Source: Erythrobacter dokdonensis DSW-74
GTDB taxonomy: Bacteria > Pseudomonadota > Alphaproteobacteria > Sphingomonadales > Sphingomonadaceae
Assembly: GCF_001677335.1 (NCBI RefSeq)
Contig: NZ_LZYB01000002.1
Location: 62,001 to 126,000, forward strand
Direction of reading: 5' to 3'
Length of the DNA stretch: 64,000 nt
Shown: piece by piece, positions 17,489-25,726 of the stretch
Layout of the letters: the number at the start of each line of letters is the position of its first letter
How positions within the stretch are numbered: the first letter of the stretch is position 1
Program-made: the position numbers and the translations under genes
Notes under the pieces: model-generated
What the model was told of the DNA's origin: nothing
What the model saw: the letters and a program-made list of their open reading frames with translations, nothing else
Database searches by the model: none

Positions 17489-17510
17489 AAATGTTTCACG
17501 TGAAACATTT
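17489..17510. other. parS: parS centromere site, intergenic
   Basis: A 22-bp perfect palindrome centred on CACGTG. Its inner 16 bases (17492-17507), TGTTTCACGTGAAACA, equal the parS consensus. It lies 9 bases after the PhoD-like stop, between convergent genes, where it disturbs no coding sequence. It is the second parS of the window, 12.5 kb from the first. It could form a hairpin in RNA, but the exact parS core makes ParB binding the better explanation. Confidence 0.95.
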
Positions 17511-17551
17511 CAAGCACTTATGTTGGATTGGCTTTGGGCAAATCCTGCAAG

Positions 17552-18310
17552 CTAGAGCGTAAATCCACCGTCAGAGACCATCACATGGCCGGTGATGTTG
17601 GCCGCGGCATCGCTCAGCAGGTAGAGAATGCTGTCGGCCATTTCCTCCGACGAGGCAAACCGGCCCAGTGGCGTGGTCTTGGCCATCGCCTTGAGCGTAG
17701 CCTCGCGGCCGATGGCGGCGACCGAGCGCTGGAAGTCTTCGCCCGATTCCCAGATCGCGGTATCCACCCCGCCGGGAGCTATCGCGTTGACGCGTATGCC
17801 TTTTCTTGCGTTCTCTACCGCCGCAATGCGGGCCATGTGCGCCACTGCTGCCTTGGAAACACCATAGGGGCCGATGCCGGGGAGCGGCTTTATACCCGTG
17901 GTCGAGGCCACCACCACCGCGCTGCCGCCTTTTGCTTCCATTGCCCGCAGCGATGAAGCCAGCGTCATGAATGCGCCATCAAGGTTCACGGCCATCACCC
18001 GCCGCCATTCGGCCAGCGAAAGGCCCGCGATAGGGCCACCCGAACCTATGCCTGCGTTGACCACAGCATGGTCTAGACCGGTCAAGCGGGGTTCTAGCGC
18101 CTGCCAAAGCGTCTCGTCGGCAACGCTGCCGGTGATGCGGTGAACTTCACCCGGAAGATCGAGTGCATCGAGCCCTGCGCCATCCACATCGACGAGGAAC
18201 AGCCGCGCCGCTCCGCGCGCCGCCAGCGCCCGGGCACAGGCAGCCCCGATTCCCGATGCTGCCCCGGTGACGAGCGCCGAGCGCCCGGAAAAATCCTGAA
18301 GTGTCGTCAT
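17552..18310 (-). CDS. SDR family oxidoreductase
   Basis: A 252-residue classical short-chain dehydrogenase. The NAD(P)-binding motif is TGAASGIG near residue 14-21, the NAG motif is NAGIG, and the catalytic Ser and Tyr-x3-Lys are in VASTTG and YGVSKAA. The Asp in FLVDVD at the end of the second strand suggests NAD preference. I start it at the ATG at 18310, where the SDR fold begins. Substrate unknown. It is 45 bases downstream of the NtrC-like regulator gene on the same strand and may be co-transcribed. Confidence 0.88.
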   Translation of the reverse strand: MTTLQDFSGRSALVTGAASGIGAACARALAARGAARLFLVDVDGAGLDALDLPGEVHRITGSVADETLWQALEPRLTGLDHAVVNAGIGSGGPIAGLSLAEWRRVMAVNLDGAFMTLASSLRAMEAKGGSAVVVASTTGIKPLPGIGPYGVSKAAVAHMARIAAVENARKGIRVNAIAPGGVDTAIWESGEDFQRSVAAIGREATLKAMAKTTPLGRFASSEEMADSILYLLSDAAANITGHVMVSDGGFTL

Positions 18311-18355
18311 GCCCTCAGGCCTAGGCCTGCGCGGCCTGTGGATCAAGCGGACCCG

Positions 18356-19801
18356 TTACGCCGCGTTGTCGATCCCGAGATCGGAGAGCTTGCGATAGAG
18401 GGTCGAGCGTCCGATGCCGAGCCGCCGCGCCACTTCGGTCATGCGGCCGCGGTAATGGCCGATCGCAAGCCGGATGACGTCGGCCTCGATCTCTTCCAGC
18501 GGGCGCAAATTGCCGTCTTCGGTATAGAGCATGATGCCCACGCCCTCGTGCGACACTGGCAGCCGGGCCAAGCCCTCTTCGCCCAGCATCTCGGACAATT
18601 GCGGAAAGCTCTCGGCGGTCAGCGTGTTGCCTTCGCAATAGACCGCCGCGCGGAACAGCACCGATTGCAGCTGGCGGACATTGCCCGGCCAGTCATAGGC
18701 CGCAAGCAGCGCCAGCGCGCTTTCGGAAATCGAGAGGTGATTGAGCCCCGGCTGTTCGCCGATCCGGGCGAGGAAGTGGCGGGTGAGGGCGGAAATGTCG
18801 CCGGTGCGTTCGCGCAAGGGGGGCAGGTGGATGCGGGTCGCGCCCAGCCGCGCAGCAAGGGCAGCGTCGAACTGTCCTGCGGCAACCAGTTGATCAATGC
18901 CGGCATTGCTGGTCACCAGCAACCGCACATCGACCCGGAAACCGTAGCTGGCTCCCACCGGACGGATAATGCCACTGTCGAGCGCCTCGTTCAGGCGCTG
19001 TTGCAGCGCCGGGGTGAGCCGGTCGATCTCGTCCAGTACGAGCGTACCGTTGTCGCAATGCTGGAAAGCACCGATCTGGCGGTCGAAGGCGCCGGGGAAT
19101 GAGCCGGGTTCATGCCCGAACAGCACCGATTCGATCGACCCGGACGGAATGCTGGCGAGATTGATGATCCGCAAGGCTTCCTTCGCGCGGGGGCTGGCGC
19201 CATGCATCGCGCGCATCAGCATTTCCTTGCCGGTGCCGCTTTCGCCTTCGATCAGGACGTGGCCCTGGCCGCGCGCGGCCTTGGCTGCCTGCGCCAGTGC
19301 GGCGCGGAATTGCGGGGCAGTGCCGATCATCGCGTCGAAATCGAGGCTGGCCGACATCTTTTCGGTCAGCGGAGCCAGTTCGTCGCGGGCGGTCTCGCGG
19401 GTGGTCACGGCACGCAGGGCTTCGAGCAGCCGGTCTGGGGACACCGGCTTGACCAGATAATCGCTTGCGCCTGCGCGCATCGCCTCGACCGCGAGCAGCG
19501 GCGAGGCGCTGGTGGTGAGCATCAGGATCGGCAGGGCCGGACGGCGCGACTTCAATTCGGCGATGAGTTCGCAGGCATTGTCGCCCGGTACCCACTGGTC
19601 GAGCAGGATGGCGGAGAGCTGCATCCCTTCGCGGGTGCCCAGCATGGCGATGGCTGTTTCGGCATCGGGAGCGACGATCGTGCGCCATCCGTCACGCGCG
19701 GCGATCGCGGTGAGCAGGCGCGACTGTGCCGGCTCGTCGTCGATGAGCATCACGATTCGCGCATCGCTTTGTGCCTCGGGGTGGCAATCAATATCCGCCA
19801 T
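18356..19801 (-). CDS. NtrC-family response regulator with altered GAFTGA loop
   Basis: A 481-residue regulator. The receiver domain covers about residues 15-130, with acidic pair Asp21-Asp22, phospho-acceptor Asp68 and Lys118. The AAA+ domain follows, with Walker A GESGTGKE at 186-193 and Walker B GTLVLDEI at 252-259. The C-terminus is a Fis-type helix-turn-helix (about 440-478). The sigma-54 contact loop, normally GAFTGA, reads GSFPGA at 233-238, replacing the key threonine with proline. Proteins of this family without a normal loop often work with sigma-70 or act as repressors. The start is the ATG at 19801. No sensor kinase is adjacent, so it is an orphan regulator. Confidence 0.9.
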   Translation of the reverse strand: MADIDCHPEAQSDARIVMLIDDEPAQSRLLTAIAARDGWRTIVAPDAETAIAMLGTREGMQLSAILLDQWVPGDNACELIAELKSRRPALPILMLTTSASPLLAVEAMRAGASDYLVKPVSPDRLLEALRAVTTRETARDELAPLTEKMSASLDFDAMIGTAPQFRAALAQAAKAARGQGHVLIEGESGTGKEMLMRAMHGASPRAKEALRIINLASIPSGSIESVLFGHEPGSFPGAFDRQIGAFQHCDNGTLVLDEIDRLTPALQQRLNEALDSGIIRPVGASYGFRVDVRLLVTSNAGIDQLVAAGQFDAALAARLGATRIHLPPLRERTGDISALTRHFLARIGEQPGLNHLSISESALALLAAYDWPGNVRQLQSVLFRAAVYCEGNTLTAESFPQLSEMLGEEGLARLPVSHEGVGIMLYTEDGNLRPLEEIEADVIRLAIGHYRGRMTEVARRLGIGRSTLYRKLSDLGIDNAA

Positions 19802-20083
19802 TGGCCGTGCCGTTCGCCTCTCCTTGGCCCGAACCCAAGCGTCCCGGGCTGATACACTCCCGGTCTTAGGACGCGCAGGTAAAGACGGGATTAAGGCTGT
19901 CGTCCGGCAGCGGGGGCAGCCGTCAGGCACAGTGCGCCTGCGCCGCGCAGACTCTCAATAAAGGTGACTTGAGCGCAGCGCCGTGCTTCGATACGGGAGC
20001 ACGCGCAAAATGCAGGGCGAAGCGATTTTTTCGCAACCAATCGCCGCCTGCGGTGTTGAGATGCCCAAGGGGAAAGACACGGT

Positions 20084-20206
20084 ATGACTGTTCACGACAT
20101 GGAAAAGGCCCAGGCAACCTACGGCGGGTTCATGGCCACGCTGAAATGGGCCGTGCCCGTGATCGCGGTGATCGTCCTGATCGTCGTTTCGCTGATCGCC
20201 AGCTAA
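20084..20206 (+). CDS. aa3-type cytochrome c oxidase subunit IV-like peptide
   Basis: A 40-residue peptide starting MTVHDMEKAQATYGGFMATLKW, followed by one membrane helix (about residues 21-39). The EKAQATYGGFM block resembles the bacterial aa3-type oxidase subunit IV family (COX4_pro_2). AAGGGGAAAG precedes the ATG. The gene lies 13 bases before pntAA and is probably co-transcribed with the transhydrogenase, far from any oxidase core subunit gene in this window. Whether it really joins the oxidase or now accompanies another membrane complex is open. Confidence 0.85.
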   Translation: MTVHDMEKAQATYGGFMATLKWAVPVIAVIVLIVVSLIAS

Positions 20207-20219
20207 GGGCAGGGCCAGA

Positions 20220-21344
20220 GTGAAGATCGCCATCCTCAAGGAACGCGCCTCTGGCGAGACGCGCGTCGCCGCAACGCCGGAAACGGTCAAGAAGTTCGCA
20301 GGGCTCGGCCTTGATGTTGCTGTCGAGAAAGGGGCGGGAGAAACCGCTTCGATTACCGATGAAGCCTTCGCCGAAGCCGGTGCCAGCCTCGGCACCGCTG
20401 CCGCCACTGTGAAGGACGCCGATATCGTGCTCGGCATTCAGGCGCCCGAGGTGAAGCAGCTCAAGGGTGCCAAGGCGGGCGCGTGGGTGGCGGCGCTGTT
20501 CGATCCCTTTATGAAGCGTGATCTGGTCGATGCCTATGCGGCCGGCGGCTTCGAGGCGCTGTCGATGGAGTTCATGCCGCGCATCACCCGCGCGCAGTCG
20601 ATGGACGTCTTGTCCTCGCAGTCGAACCTGGCCGGTTACAAGGCGGTGCTGGTCGCCGCCGATGCCTATGGCCGCGCCTTCCCGATGATGATGACGGCGG
20701 CGGGCACGGTGCAGGCGGCCAAGTGCTTCGTGATGGGCGTGGGGGTTGCCGGTCTTCAGGCGATCGCGACCGCGCGGCGTCTGGGCGCGCAAGTGTCGGC
20801 GACCGACGTGCGCAGCGCTACCAAGGAGCAGATCCAATCGCTGGGTGCCAAGCCGATCTTCGTCGAGAACGTCGCCGGGATCGAGGGCGAAGGCTCGGGC
20901 GGCTATGCCACCGAAATGAGCGAGGAATACCAGAAGGCGCAGGCCGAACTGGTCTCCAGCCACATCGCCAAGCAGGATATTGTCATCACCACCGCGCTGA
21001 TCCCGGGGCGGGCCGCGCCGCGCCTGATCACCGATGCGCAGATCGCGACGATGAAGCCCGGCAGCGTGATCTTCGATCTCGCCGTGGCGCAGGGCGGCAA
21101 CGTGGAAGGCTCGAAGCCCGACGAGACGGTGGTCAAGCACGGCGTTTCGATCATCGGCTATTCGAACACGCCCGCGCACCTGCCCGCCGATGCCTCGGCG
21201 CTGTTTGCGCGCAACCACTACAACTTCCTCAGCGCCTTCTGGGACAAGGAGGCGGGCAAGCCCGTGCTCGACGAGGAAATCGGCAATGCGATCCGGCTCA
21301 CGCAGGGCGGGAAGGTCGTCAACGAGCGGCTTCAGGGGGCCTGA
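20220..21344 (+). CDS. pntAA: NAD(P) transhydrogenase alpha subunit part 1
   Basis: A 374-residue soluble domain I of proton-translocating transhydrogenase, which binds NAD(H). The start is a GTG giving MKIAILKERASGETRVAATP. The NAD fold is visible in VMGVGVAGLQAIATARRLGAQVSATDVR, and RSATKEQIQSLGA follows as in alanine dehydrogenase/PNT proteins. As in Rhodospirillum rubrum, the alpha subunit is split in two genes. It is the first pnt gene of a run pntAA-pntAB-pntB spaced by 0-3 bases. The complex makes NADPH from NADH using the proton gradient. Confidence 0.95.
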   Translation: MKIAILKERASGETRVAATPETVKKFAGLGLDVAVEKGAGETASITDEAFAEAGASLGTAAATVKDADIVLGIQAPEVKQLKGAKAGAWVAALFDPFMKRDLVDAYAAGGFEALSMEFMPRITRAQSMDVLSSQSNLAGYKAVLVAADAYGRAFPMMMTAAGTVQAAKCFVMGVGVAGLQAIATARRLGAQVSATDVRSATKEQIQSLGAKPIFVENVAGIEGEGSGGYATEMSEEYQKAQAELVSSHIAKQDIVITTALIPGRAAPRLITDAQIATMKPGSVIFDLAVAQGGNVEGSKPDETVVKHGVSIIGYSNTPAHLPADASALFARNHYNFLSAFWDKEAGKPVLDEEIGNAIRLTQGGKVVNERLQGA

Positions 21345-21347
21345 TCC

Positions 21348-21629
21348 ATGGACTTCATTTCAATTCTCAGCATCTTCGTGCTGGCGTGTTTCGTCGGCTA
21401 TTATGTCGTCTGGTCGGTGACCCCGGCGCTCCACACTCCGCTGATGGCGGTGACCAACGCGATCTCCTCGGTGATCATCGTCGGCGCGCTGATCGCCTCG
21501 GCCGAAGCCGGTAGCCCCGCGGCCAAGTATCTCGGCCTGTTCGGGGTGGTGCTGGCCAGCATCAATATCTTCGGCGGGTTCGCCGTGACCGAGCGCATGC
21601 TCGCGATGTACAAGAAGAAGGAGAAGTAA
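21348..21629 (+). CDS. pntAB: NAD(P) transhydrogenase alpha subunit part 2
   Basis: A 93-residue membrane subunit with three helices (about residues 4-23, 34-52 and 60-80), matching the PntAB part of the proton channel domain. TPLMAVTNAISSVIIVGAL is the conserved helix with the polar Asn and Ser residues. It starts 3 bases after pntAA and its stop is immediately followed by pntB. Confidence 0.94.
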   Translation: MDFISILSIFVLACFVGYYVVWSVTPALHTPLMAVTNAISSVIIVGALIASAEAGSPAAKYLGLFGVVLASINIFGGFAVTERMLAMYKKKEK

Positions 21630-23093
21630 GTGATGGACTTCTCGCTTCTTGCCGCCGGGGTTTCCGGCGAGGGCGCAACGCCGGCCTGGGCGATGCTCGC
21701 TTACCTGGCCGCGGGCGTGTTCTTCATCCTCGCGCTGCGCGGGCTGTCCAGCCCGGCGACGTCACGCGCGGGCAATCGCAACGGGATGATCGGCATGGCG
21801 ATTGCGGTCGTCACGACGCTGGTTACTCACGACATTGCCAACATTGCCGAAATCGGGGTCGCGATCTTCCTCGGCGGTATCATCGGGGTCACCATTGCAC
21901 GCCGCATCGCCATGACTGCGATGCCGGAACTGGTCGCGGGCTTTCACAGCCTCGTGGGCCTCGCCGCCGTGGTGGTCGGCTTCGGTGCATGGCTTGACCC
22001 GCAGTCTTTCGGCATTGCAGACGAAGCGACGAAGCAGATTTTCGCCGTAAGCCGGATCGAACTGGGCCTGGGCATTGCCATCGGGGCGATCACCTTCTCG
22101 GGGAGCGTCATCGCCTTCCTCAAGCTCTCGGGCCGGATGAGCGGTTCGCCGATCCTGCTGCCTGCGCGCCACATCATCAACCTCGGCACGCTCGCCGCAA
22201 TCCTCGGCCTGATCGGGCTCTACACCGTTTCACCGCAGGGCGGCGCGGCGGAAGGCTGGATGATCTATGCCATTGCGGTGCTGGCTTTCGCCATCGGCTT
22301 CCTGCTGATCATCCCGATCGGCGGGGCGGACATGCCGGTGGTCGTCTCGATGCTGAACTCCTATTCGGGTTGGGCCGCGGCGGCGATGGGCTTCACGCTC
22401 GGCAATTCGGCGATGATCATCACCGGCGCGCTGGTCGGCTCGTCAGGCGCGATCCTCAGCTACATCATGTGCCGCGCGATGAACCGCAGCTTCATCTCGG
22501 TGATCGCGGGCGGTTTCGGTGCGGACGCAGGCGCGGGCGGCGGCGGCGGAGCGCGCGAACAGCGCCCCTACAAGCAGGGCAGCGCGGAAGATGCCGCCTA
22601 CATGCTCGAACAGGCCGAAAAGGTCATCATCATCCCGGGTTACGGGATGGCGGTCGCCCAGGCCCAGCACGCGCTGCGCGAGATGGCCGACAAGCTCAAG
22701 GAAAAGGGCGTGGAGGTGAAGTATGCCATCCACCCCGTCGCAGGCCGCATGCCGGGGCACATGAACGTGCTGCTGGCCGAAGCCAGCGTGCCCTATGACG
22801 AGGTCTTCGAGCTGGAGGACATCAACTCCGAGTTCTCGCAATGCGACGTCGCCTTCATCATCGGCGCCAATGACGTGGTGAACCCGGCGGCGAAGACCGA
22901 CAAATCCTCGCCCATTTACGGGATGCCGGTGTTCGACGTCGACAAGGCCAAGCAGGTGTTCTTCATCAAGCGCTCGATGGGCGGCGTCGGCTATGCCGGG
23001 GTCGACAACGACGTGTTCTACATGAACCAGACCGTCATGCTGCTGGCCGACGCCAAGAAGATGGTCGAGGAAATCGTCAAGTCGCTCGACTAG
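21630..23093 (+). CDS. pntB: NAD(P) transhydrogenase beta subunit
   Basis: A 487-residue protein with about eight to nine membrane helices in the first 290 residues and the soluble NADP(H)-binding domain III at the C-terminus (IIIPGYGMAVAQAQHALREMADKL, YAIHPVAGRMPGHMNVLLAEA, VNPAAKTDKSSPIYGMPV, and KRSMGGVGYAGVDNDVFY). The frame can start at GTG 21630 or ATG 21633; GGAG at 21620-21623 suits either. It completes the proton-translocating transhydrogenase with PntAA and PntAB. Its length is slightly greater than the E. coli protein because of a Gly-rich linker before domain III. Confidence 0.95.
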   Translation: MMDFSLLAAGVSGEGATPAWAMLAYLAAGVFFILALRGLSSPATSRAGNRNGMIGMAIAVVTTLVTHDIANIAEIGVAIFLGGIIGVTIARRIAMTAMPELVAGFHSLVGLAAVVVGFGAWLDPQSFGIADEATKQIFAVSRIELGLGIAIGAITFSGSVIAFLKLSGRMSGSPILLPARHIINLGTLAAILGLIGLYTVSPQGGAAEGWMIYAIAVLAFAIGFLLIIPIGGADMPVVVSMLNSYSGWAAAAMGFTLGNSAMIITGALVGSSGAILSYIMCRAMNRSFISVIAGGFGADAGAGGGGGAREQRPYKQGSAEDAAYMLEQAEKVIIIPGYGMAVAQAQHALREMADKLKEKGVEVKYAIHPVAGRMPGHMNVLLAEASVPYDEVFELEDINSEFSQCDVAFIIGANDVVNPAAKTDKSSPIYGMPVFDVDKAKQVFFIKRSMGGVGYAGVDNDVFYMNQTVMLLADAKKMVEEIVKSLD

Positions 23094-23106
23094 AGCCTTT
23101 AAGGCC

Positions 23107-23448
23107 ATGAAGAAATTGCTGATTGCCATCGCGCTGCTCGTCGTTCTGGCGGGCGGCGCGATCTTTTCGGGGCTGGCCGATCCGCTGATCGAATGGCGCG
23201 TCAAAACCGTGCTGGTCGATGCCGGCCTGAGCGAGCCCCAAGCCGCCTGCATGGCCGCGCGGATGACCGGGCGGCTGACCCCGATCCAGCTATGGAAACT
23301 GCGGCAGGGCCTCGCCGCGCAAGGCCCCGAGCCGGTGGCGGTCGATGGGCTTGGCGAACTGGTAAAGCGGCTCGACCGGATCGGTGATAGCGAAGTGGTG
23401 GCGGTGCTCACCACCAGCGCCGGGCTCTGCGCGATCGGGCTGGGCTAG
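23107..23448 (+). CDS. small exported or membrane-anchored protein of unknown function
   Basis: A 113-residue ORF beginning with a Lys-Lys and hydrophobic stretch (MKKLLIAIALLVVLAGGAIFSG) that looks like a signal peptide or anchor. The rest is predicted helical, with CMAARMTGRLTPIQLWKLRQGL in the middle and two Cys (Cys48 and one near the C-terminus, in GLCAIGLG). It follows pntB by 13 bases and could be part of the same transcript. I do not recognise a family. Confidence 0.7.
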   Translation: MKKLLIAIALLVVLAGGAIFSGLADPLIEWRVKTVLVDAGLSEPQAACMAARMTGRLTPIQLWKLRQGLAAQGPEPVAVDGLGELVKRLDRIGDSEVVAVLTTSAGLCAIGLG

Positions 23449-23513
23449 TTTCCGAAGCGCTTGCTTTTCCTCGCCTGCTTGCGCCAGAGTGCGCGGCGGA
23501 GAGGGAGACTATC

Positions 23514-24713
23514 ATGAACCGCATCGCACTGGCCGCCGCGCTGCTCGCAACAGCCGCACCGCTCGCCGCCGAAACCCATGTGATTGCGCCGGGCGAGGGC
23601 GCGCAGGAGCGCTTGCAGGAGGCGCTGATCCTGGCTGAGCCGGGCGACGAGATCGTGCTGGAGGCAGGGCGCTTCGTACTGACCGACGGGCTCAGCCTTG
23701 ATGTTGACGGGGTAACGGTGCGCGGCGCGGGGATGGATGCGAGTGTGCTCGATTTTACCGGTCAGATGGGGGCGGGCGAGGGGCTGCTGGTCACCTCGGA
23801 CAACGTCACGTTGCGCGATTTCGCGCTCGAGAACACCAAGGGCGACGGCATCAAGTCCAAGGGCGCGGACAACATCGTCTATCATGCGATCCGCGTCGAA
23901 TGGACCGGTGGCCCCAAGGAGACCAACGGCGCATACGGCATCTACCCGGTCGAGAGCACCGGCGTGCTGGTAACGGGATCGAAGGTCTCGGGTGCTTCGG
24001 ACGCCGGGATCTATGTCGGTCAGAGCCGCGACATCACCGTGCGCGGCAATCTGGTGCAATTCAACGTCGCCGGGATCGAGATCGAGAACAGCCGCAATGC
24101 GCTGGTCACGGGCAATATTGCCACACGCAACACCGGCGGGCTGCTGGTGTTCGATCTGCCCGGCCTGCCGGTGATGAACGGCGGCAATGTGGTCCTGCGC
24201 GACAATATCATGAAGGACAATGACACCGCCAATTTCGCCCCGCCGGGCAATATCGTCGCCTCTGTGCGCCGCGGCACCGGCGTGCTGGTGATGGCCAATG
24301 ACGGCGTGCTGATCGAAGGCAACACGCTCGACAACAACCCGACCGCGCATGTCATGGTGATCGCCTATACCCAGCCGTTCGAGGATGCGCGCTACAATCC
24401 CCATGCCCGCAATGTGGTGGTCGGCCCCAACGCTTTCGGGCGCGGCGGGGATGATCCGCAGCTCGATGGCAAGGATATGCTGCTCGCAGCCTTTGGCGGG
24501 GCTCTGCCGCCGGTTCTGTGGGACGGACTGTCCGAAAGCCCGGAAAGCGCGCTGAAGATTGCGTCCGGCGTGACCGGGTGGACGCTCAATCTCTCCAAGG
24601 TCGGGCAGAGCCTTGCCGAGGCGCAGCCCGGGCCGCTGATGCTGACCCCGACGACAAGCTGGGATGTCCCCGAAGTCGGCGCGCCCGCAGCACTGGAGGC
24701 GCGGCTGAAGTGA
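23514..24713 (+). CDS. parallel beta-helix repeat protein, partner of a diheme cytochrome
   Basis: A 399-residue exported protein with signal peptide (about 1-19, ending APLAAET). The body has right-handed beta-helix repeats: VTVRGAGMDASVLDF, NVTLRDFALENTKGDG, STGVLVTGSKVSG, RDITVRGNLVQFNVAGIEIENS and NALVTGNIATRNTGG. It resembles TIGR03805, a family described as occurring together with the diheme cytochrome family TIGR03806, which is exactly the next gene. Such folds often bind or cleave polysaccharides, but no catalytic residues can be identified here. GAGGGAGA precedes the ATG. The stop overlaps the cytochrome start (GTGA). Confidence 0.85.
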   Translation: MNRIALAAALLATAAPLAAETHVIAPGEGAQERLQEALILAEPGDEIVLEAGRFVLTDGLSLDVDGVTVRGAGMDASVLDFTGQMGAGEGLLVTSDNVTLRDFALENTKGDGIKSKGADNIVYHAIRVEWTGGPKETNGAYGIYPVESTGVLVTGSKVSGASDAGIYVGQSRDITVRGNLVQFNVAGIEIENSRNALVTGNIATRNTGGLLVFDLPGLPVMNGGNVVLRDNIMKDNDTANFAPPGNIVASVRRGTGVLVMANDGVLIEGNTLDNNPTAHVMVIAYTQPFEDARYNPHARNVVVGPNAFGRGGDDPQLDGKDMLLAAFGGALPPVLWDGLSESPESALKIASGVTGWTLNLSKVGQSLAEAQPGPLMLTPTTSWDVPEVGAPAALEARLK

Positions 24714-25726
24714 GGCGTTCGGTTGCCCTGCTGCTGCTTGCCTGCGCCAGTTTCGGCGCGGTGCTCGGCCATGCCTCGGCGACCGGTGTGGCAGCGGTCA
24801 GCGATGCGGCGGTTCAGGGTGAATCCTTCCCGCGCAAGCTGTCCGATTTCGGTTTCTTCGCCGAGGCGGCGCGGCAGGTGCCTGCGGCGGGGGTCACGCC
24901 CTATGCGCTCAATACGCCGCTGTGGTCGGACGGGGCGGAGAAGCTGCGCTTTATCTACCTGCCCCAAGGCACGCAGCTTGCCGCCGAAGGGGATGGGCTG
25001 CTCCGATTTCCGGTGGGTAGCGCGATCATCAAGACCTTCGCTTTTGGCGAGGGCGAGGCGCGGCGCCTGATCGAAACCCGCGTGCTGCTGCACCGCGCGG
25101 AGGGCTGGGTGGCGCTGCCCTATCGCTGGAACTCAGAGCAGACCGAGGCCACGCTGGCGCTGGCGGGAGGGCGGCTTGATCTGGTGACCCCGGCGGGCGA
25201 GGCGATTTCCTATGCCATTCCCAACAAGAACCAGTGCAAGTCCTGCCATTCCAAGGATGGCGAGGTGATCCCGATCGGGCCCAAGGCGCGCAACCTGTCG
25301 CAAGAATGGCTGGGCGGCATGGCGGCGGCGGGGCTGCTCGATGCTGTGCCTGTGGATGCGGACAGCCTGCCTGACTGGGCCACCCATGCCACCGGCCCGG
25401 CGCAGCCGCTCGCGCGGGCCTATCTCGATGTGAACTGCGCCCATTGCCACCAGCCGGGCGGTGGCGCATCGAACAGCGGCCTCGATCTGCGCTGGGAACA
25501 GGATGATCCCCACGCCATCGGTATCATGAAGCGCCCGGTCGCAGCCGGACGCGGGGCGGGGGGGCACGATTTCTCGATCCTGCCCGGCCAGCCTGACAAG
25601 TCGATCCTGCTCTACCGGATGGACAGCGCCGAACCTGGGGTTGCCATGCCCGAACTCGGCAAGGCAAGCGTGGACAGGGATGGCGTCGCGGTGGTGCGGC
25701 GCTGGATTTCGGAGTTGAAAGACTGA
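24710..25726 (+). CDS. diheme c-type cytochrome, SO2930 family
   Basis: A 338-residue exported protein with a signal peptide (about 1-24). Two CxxCH haem-binding motifs are visible, CKSCH and CAHCH, the second within YLDVNCAHCHQPGG. The N-terminal half (LSDFGFF, YALNTPLWSDGAEKLRF, FPVGSAIIKTFAF) matches the SO2930/HNE_0200-type family, TIGR03806. The GTG start at 24710 overlaps the upstream stop. It presumably carries electrons in the periplasm for a reaction tied to the beta-helix protein; the reaction is not known. The alpha/beta hydrolase gene overlaps its stop by one base. Confidence 0.88.
   Translation: MRRSVALLLLACASFGAVLGHASATGVAAVSDAAVQGESFPRKLSDFGFFAEAARQVPAAGVTPYALNTPLWSDGAEKLRFIYLPQGTQLAAEGDGLLRFPVGSAIIKTFAFGEGEARRLIETRVLLHRAEGWVALPYRWNSEQTEATLALAGGRLDLVTPAGEAISYAIPNKNQCKSCHSKDGEVIPIGPKARNLSQEWLGGMAAAGLLDAVPVDADSLPDWATHATGPAQPLARAYLDVNCAHCHQPGGGASNSGLDLRWEQDDPHAIGIMKRPVAAGRGAGGHDFSILPGQPDKSILLYRMDSAEPGVAMPELGKASVDRDGVAVVRRWISELKD

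Noticed and set aside
17489..17510. The 22-bp palindrome as a transcription terminator
   Set aside because: It is AT-rich, lacks a loop and contains the exact parS core, so ParB binding explains it better.
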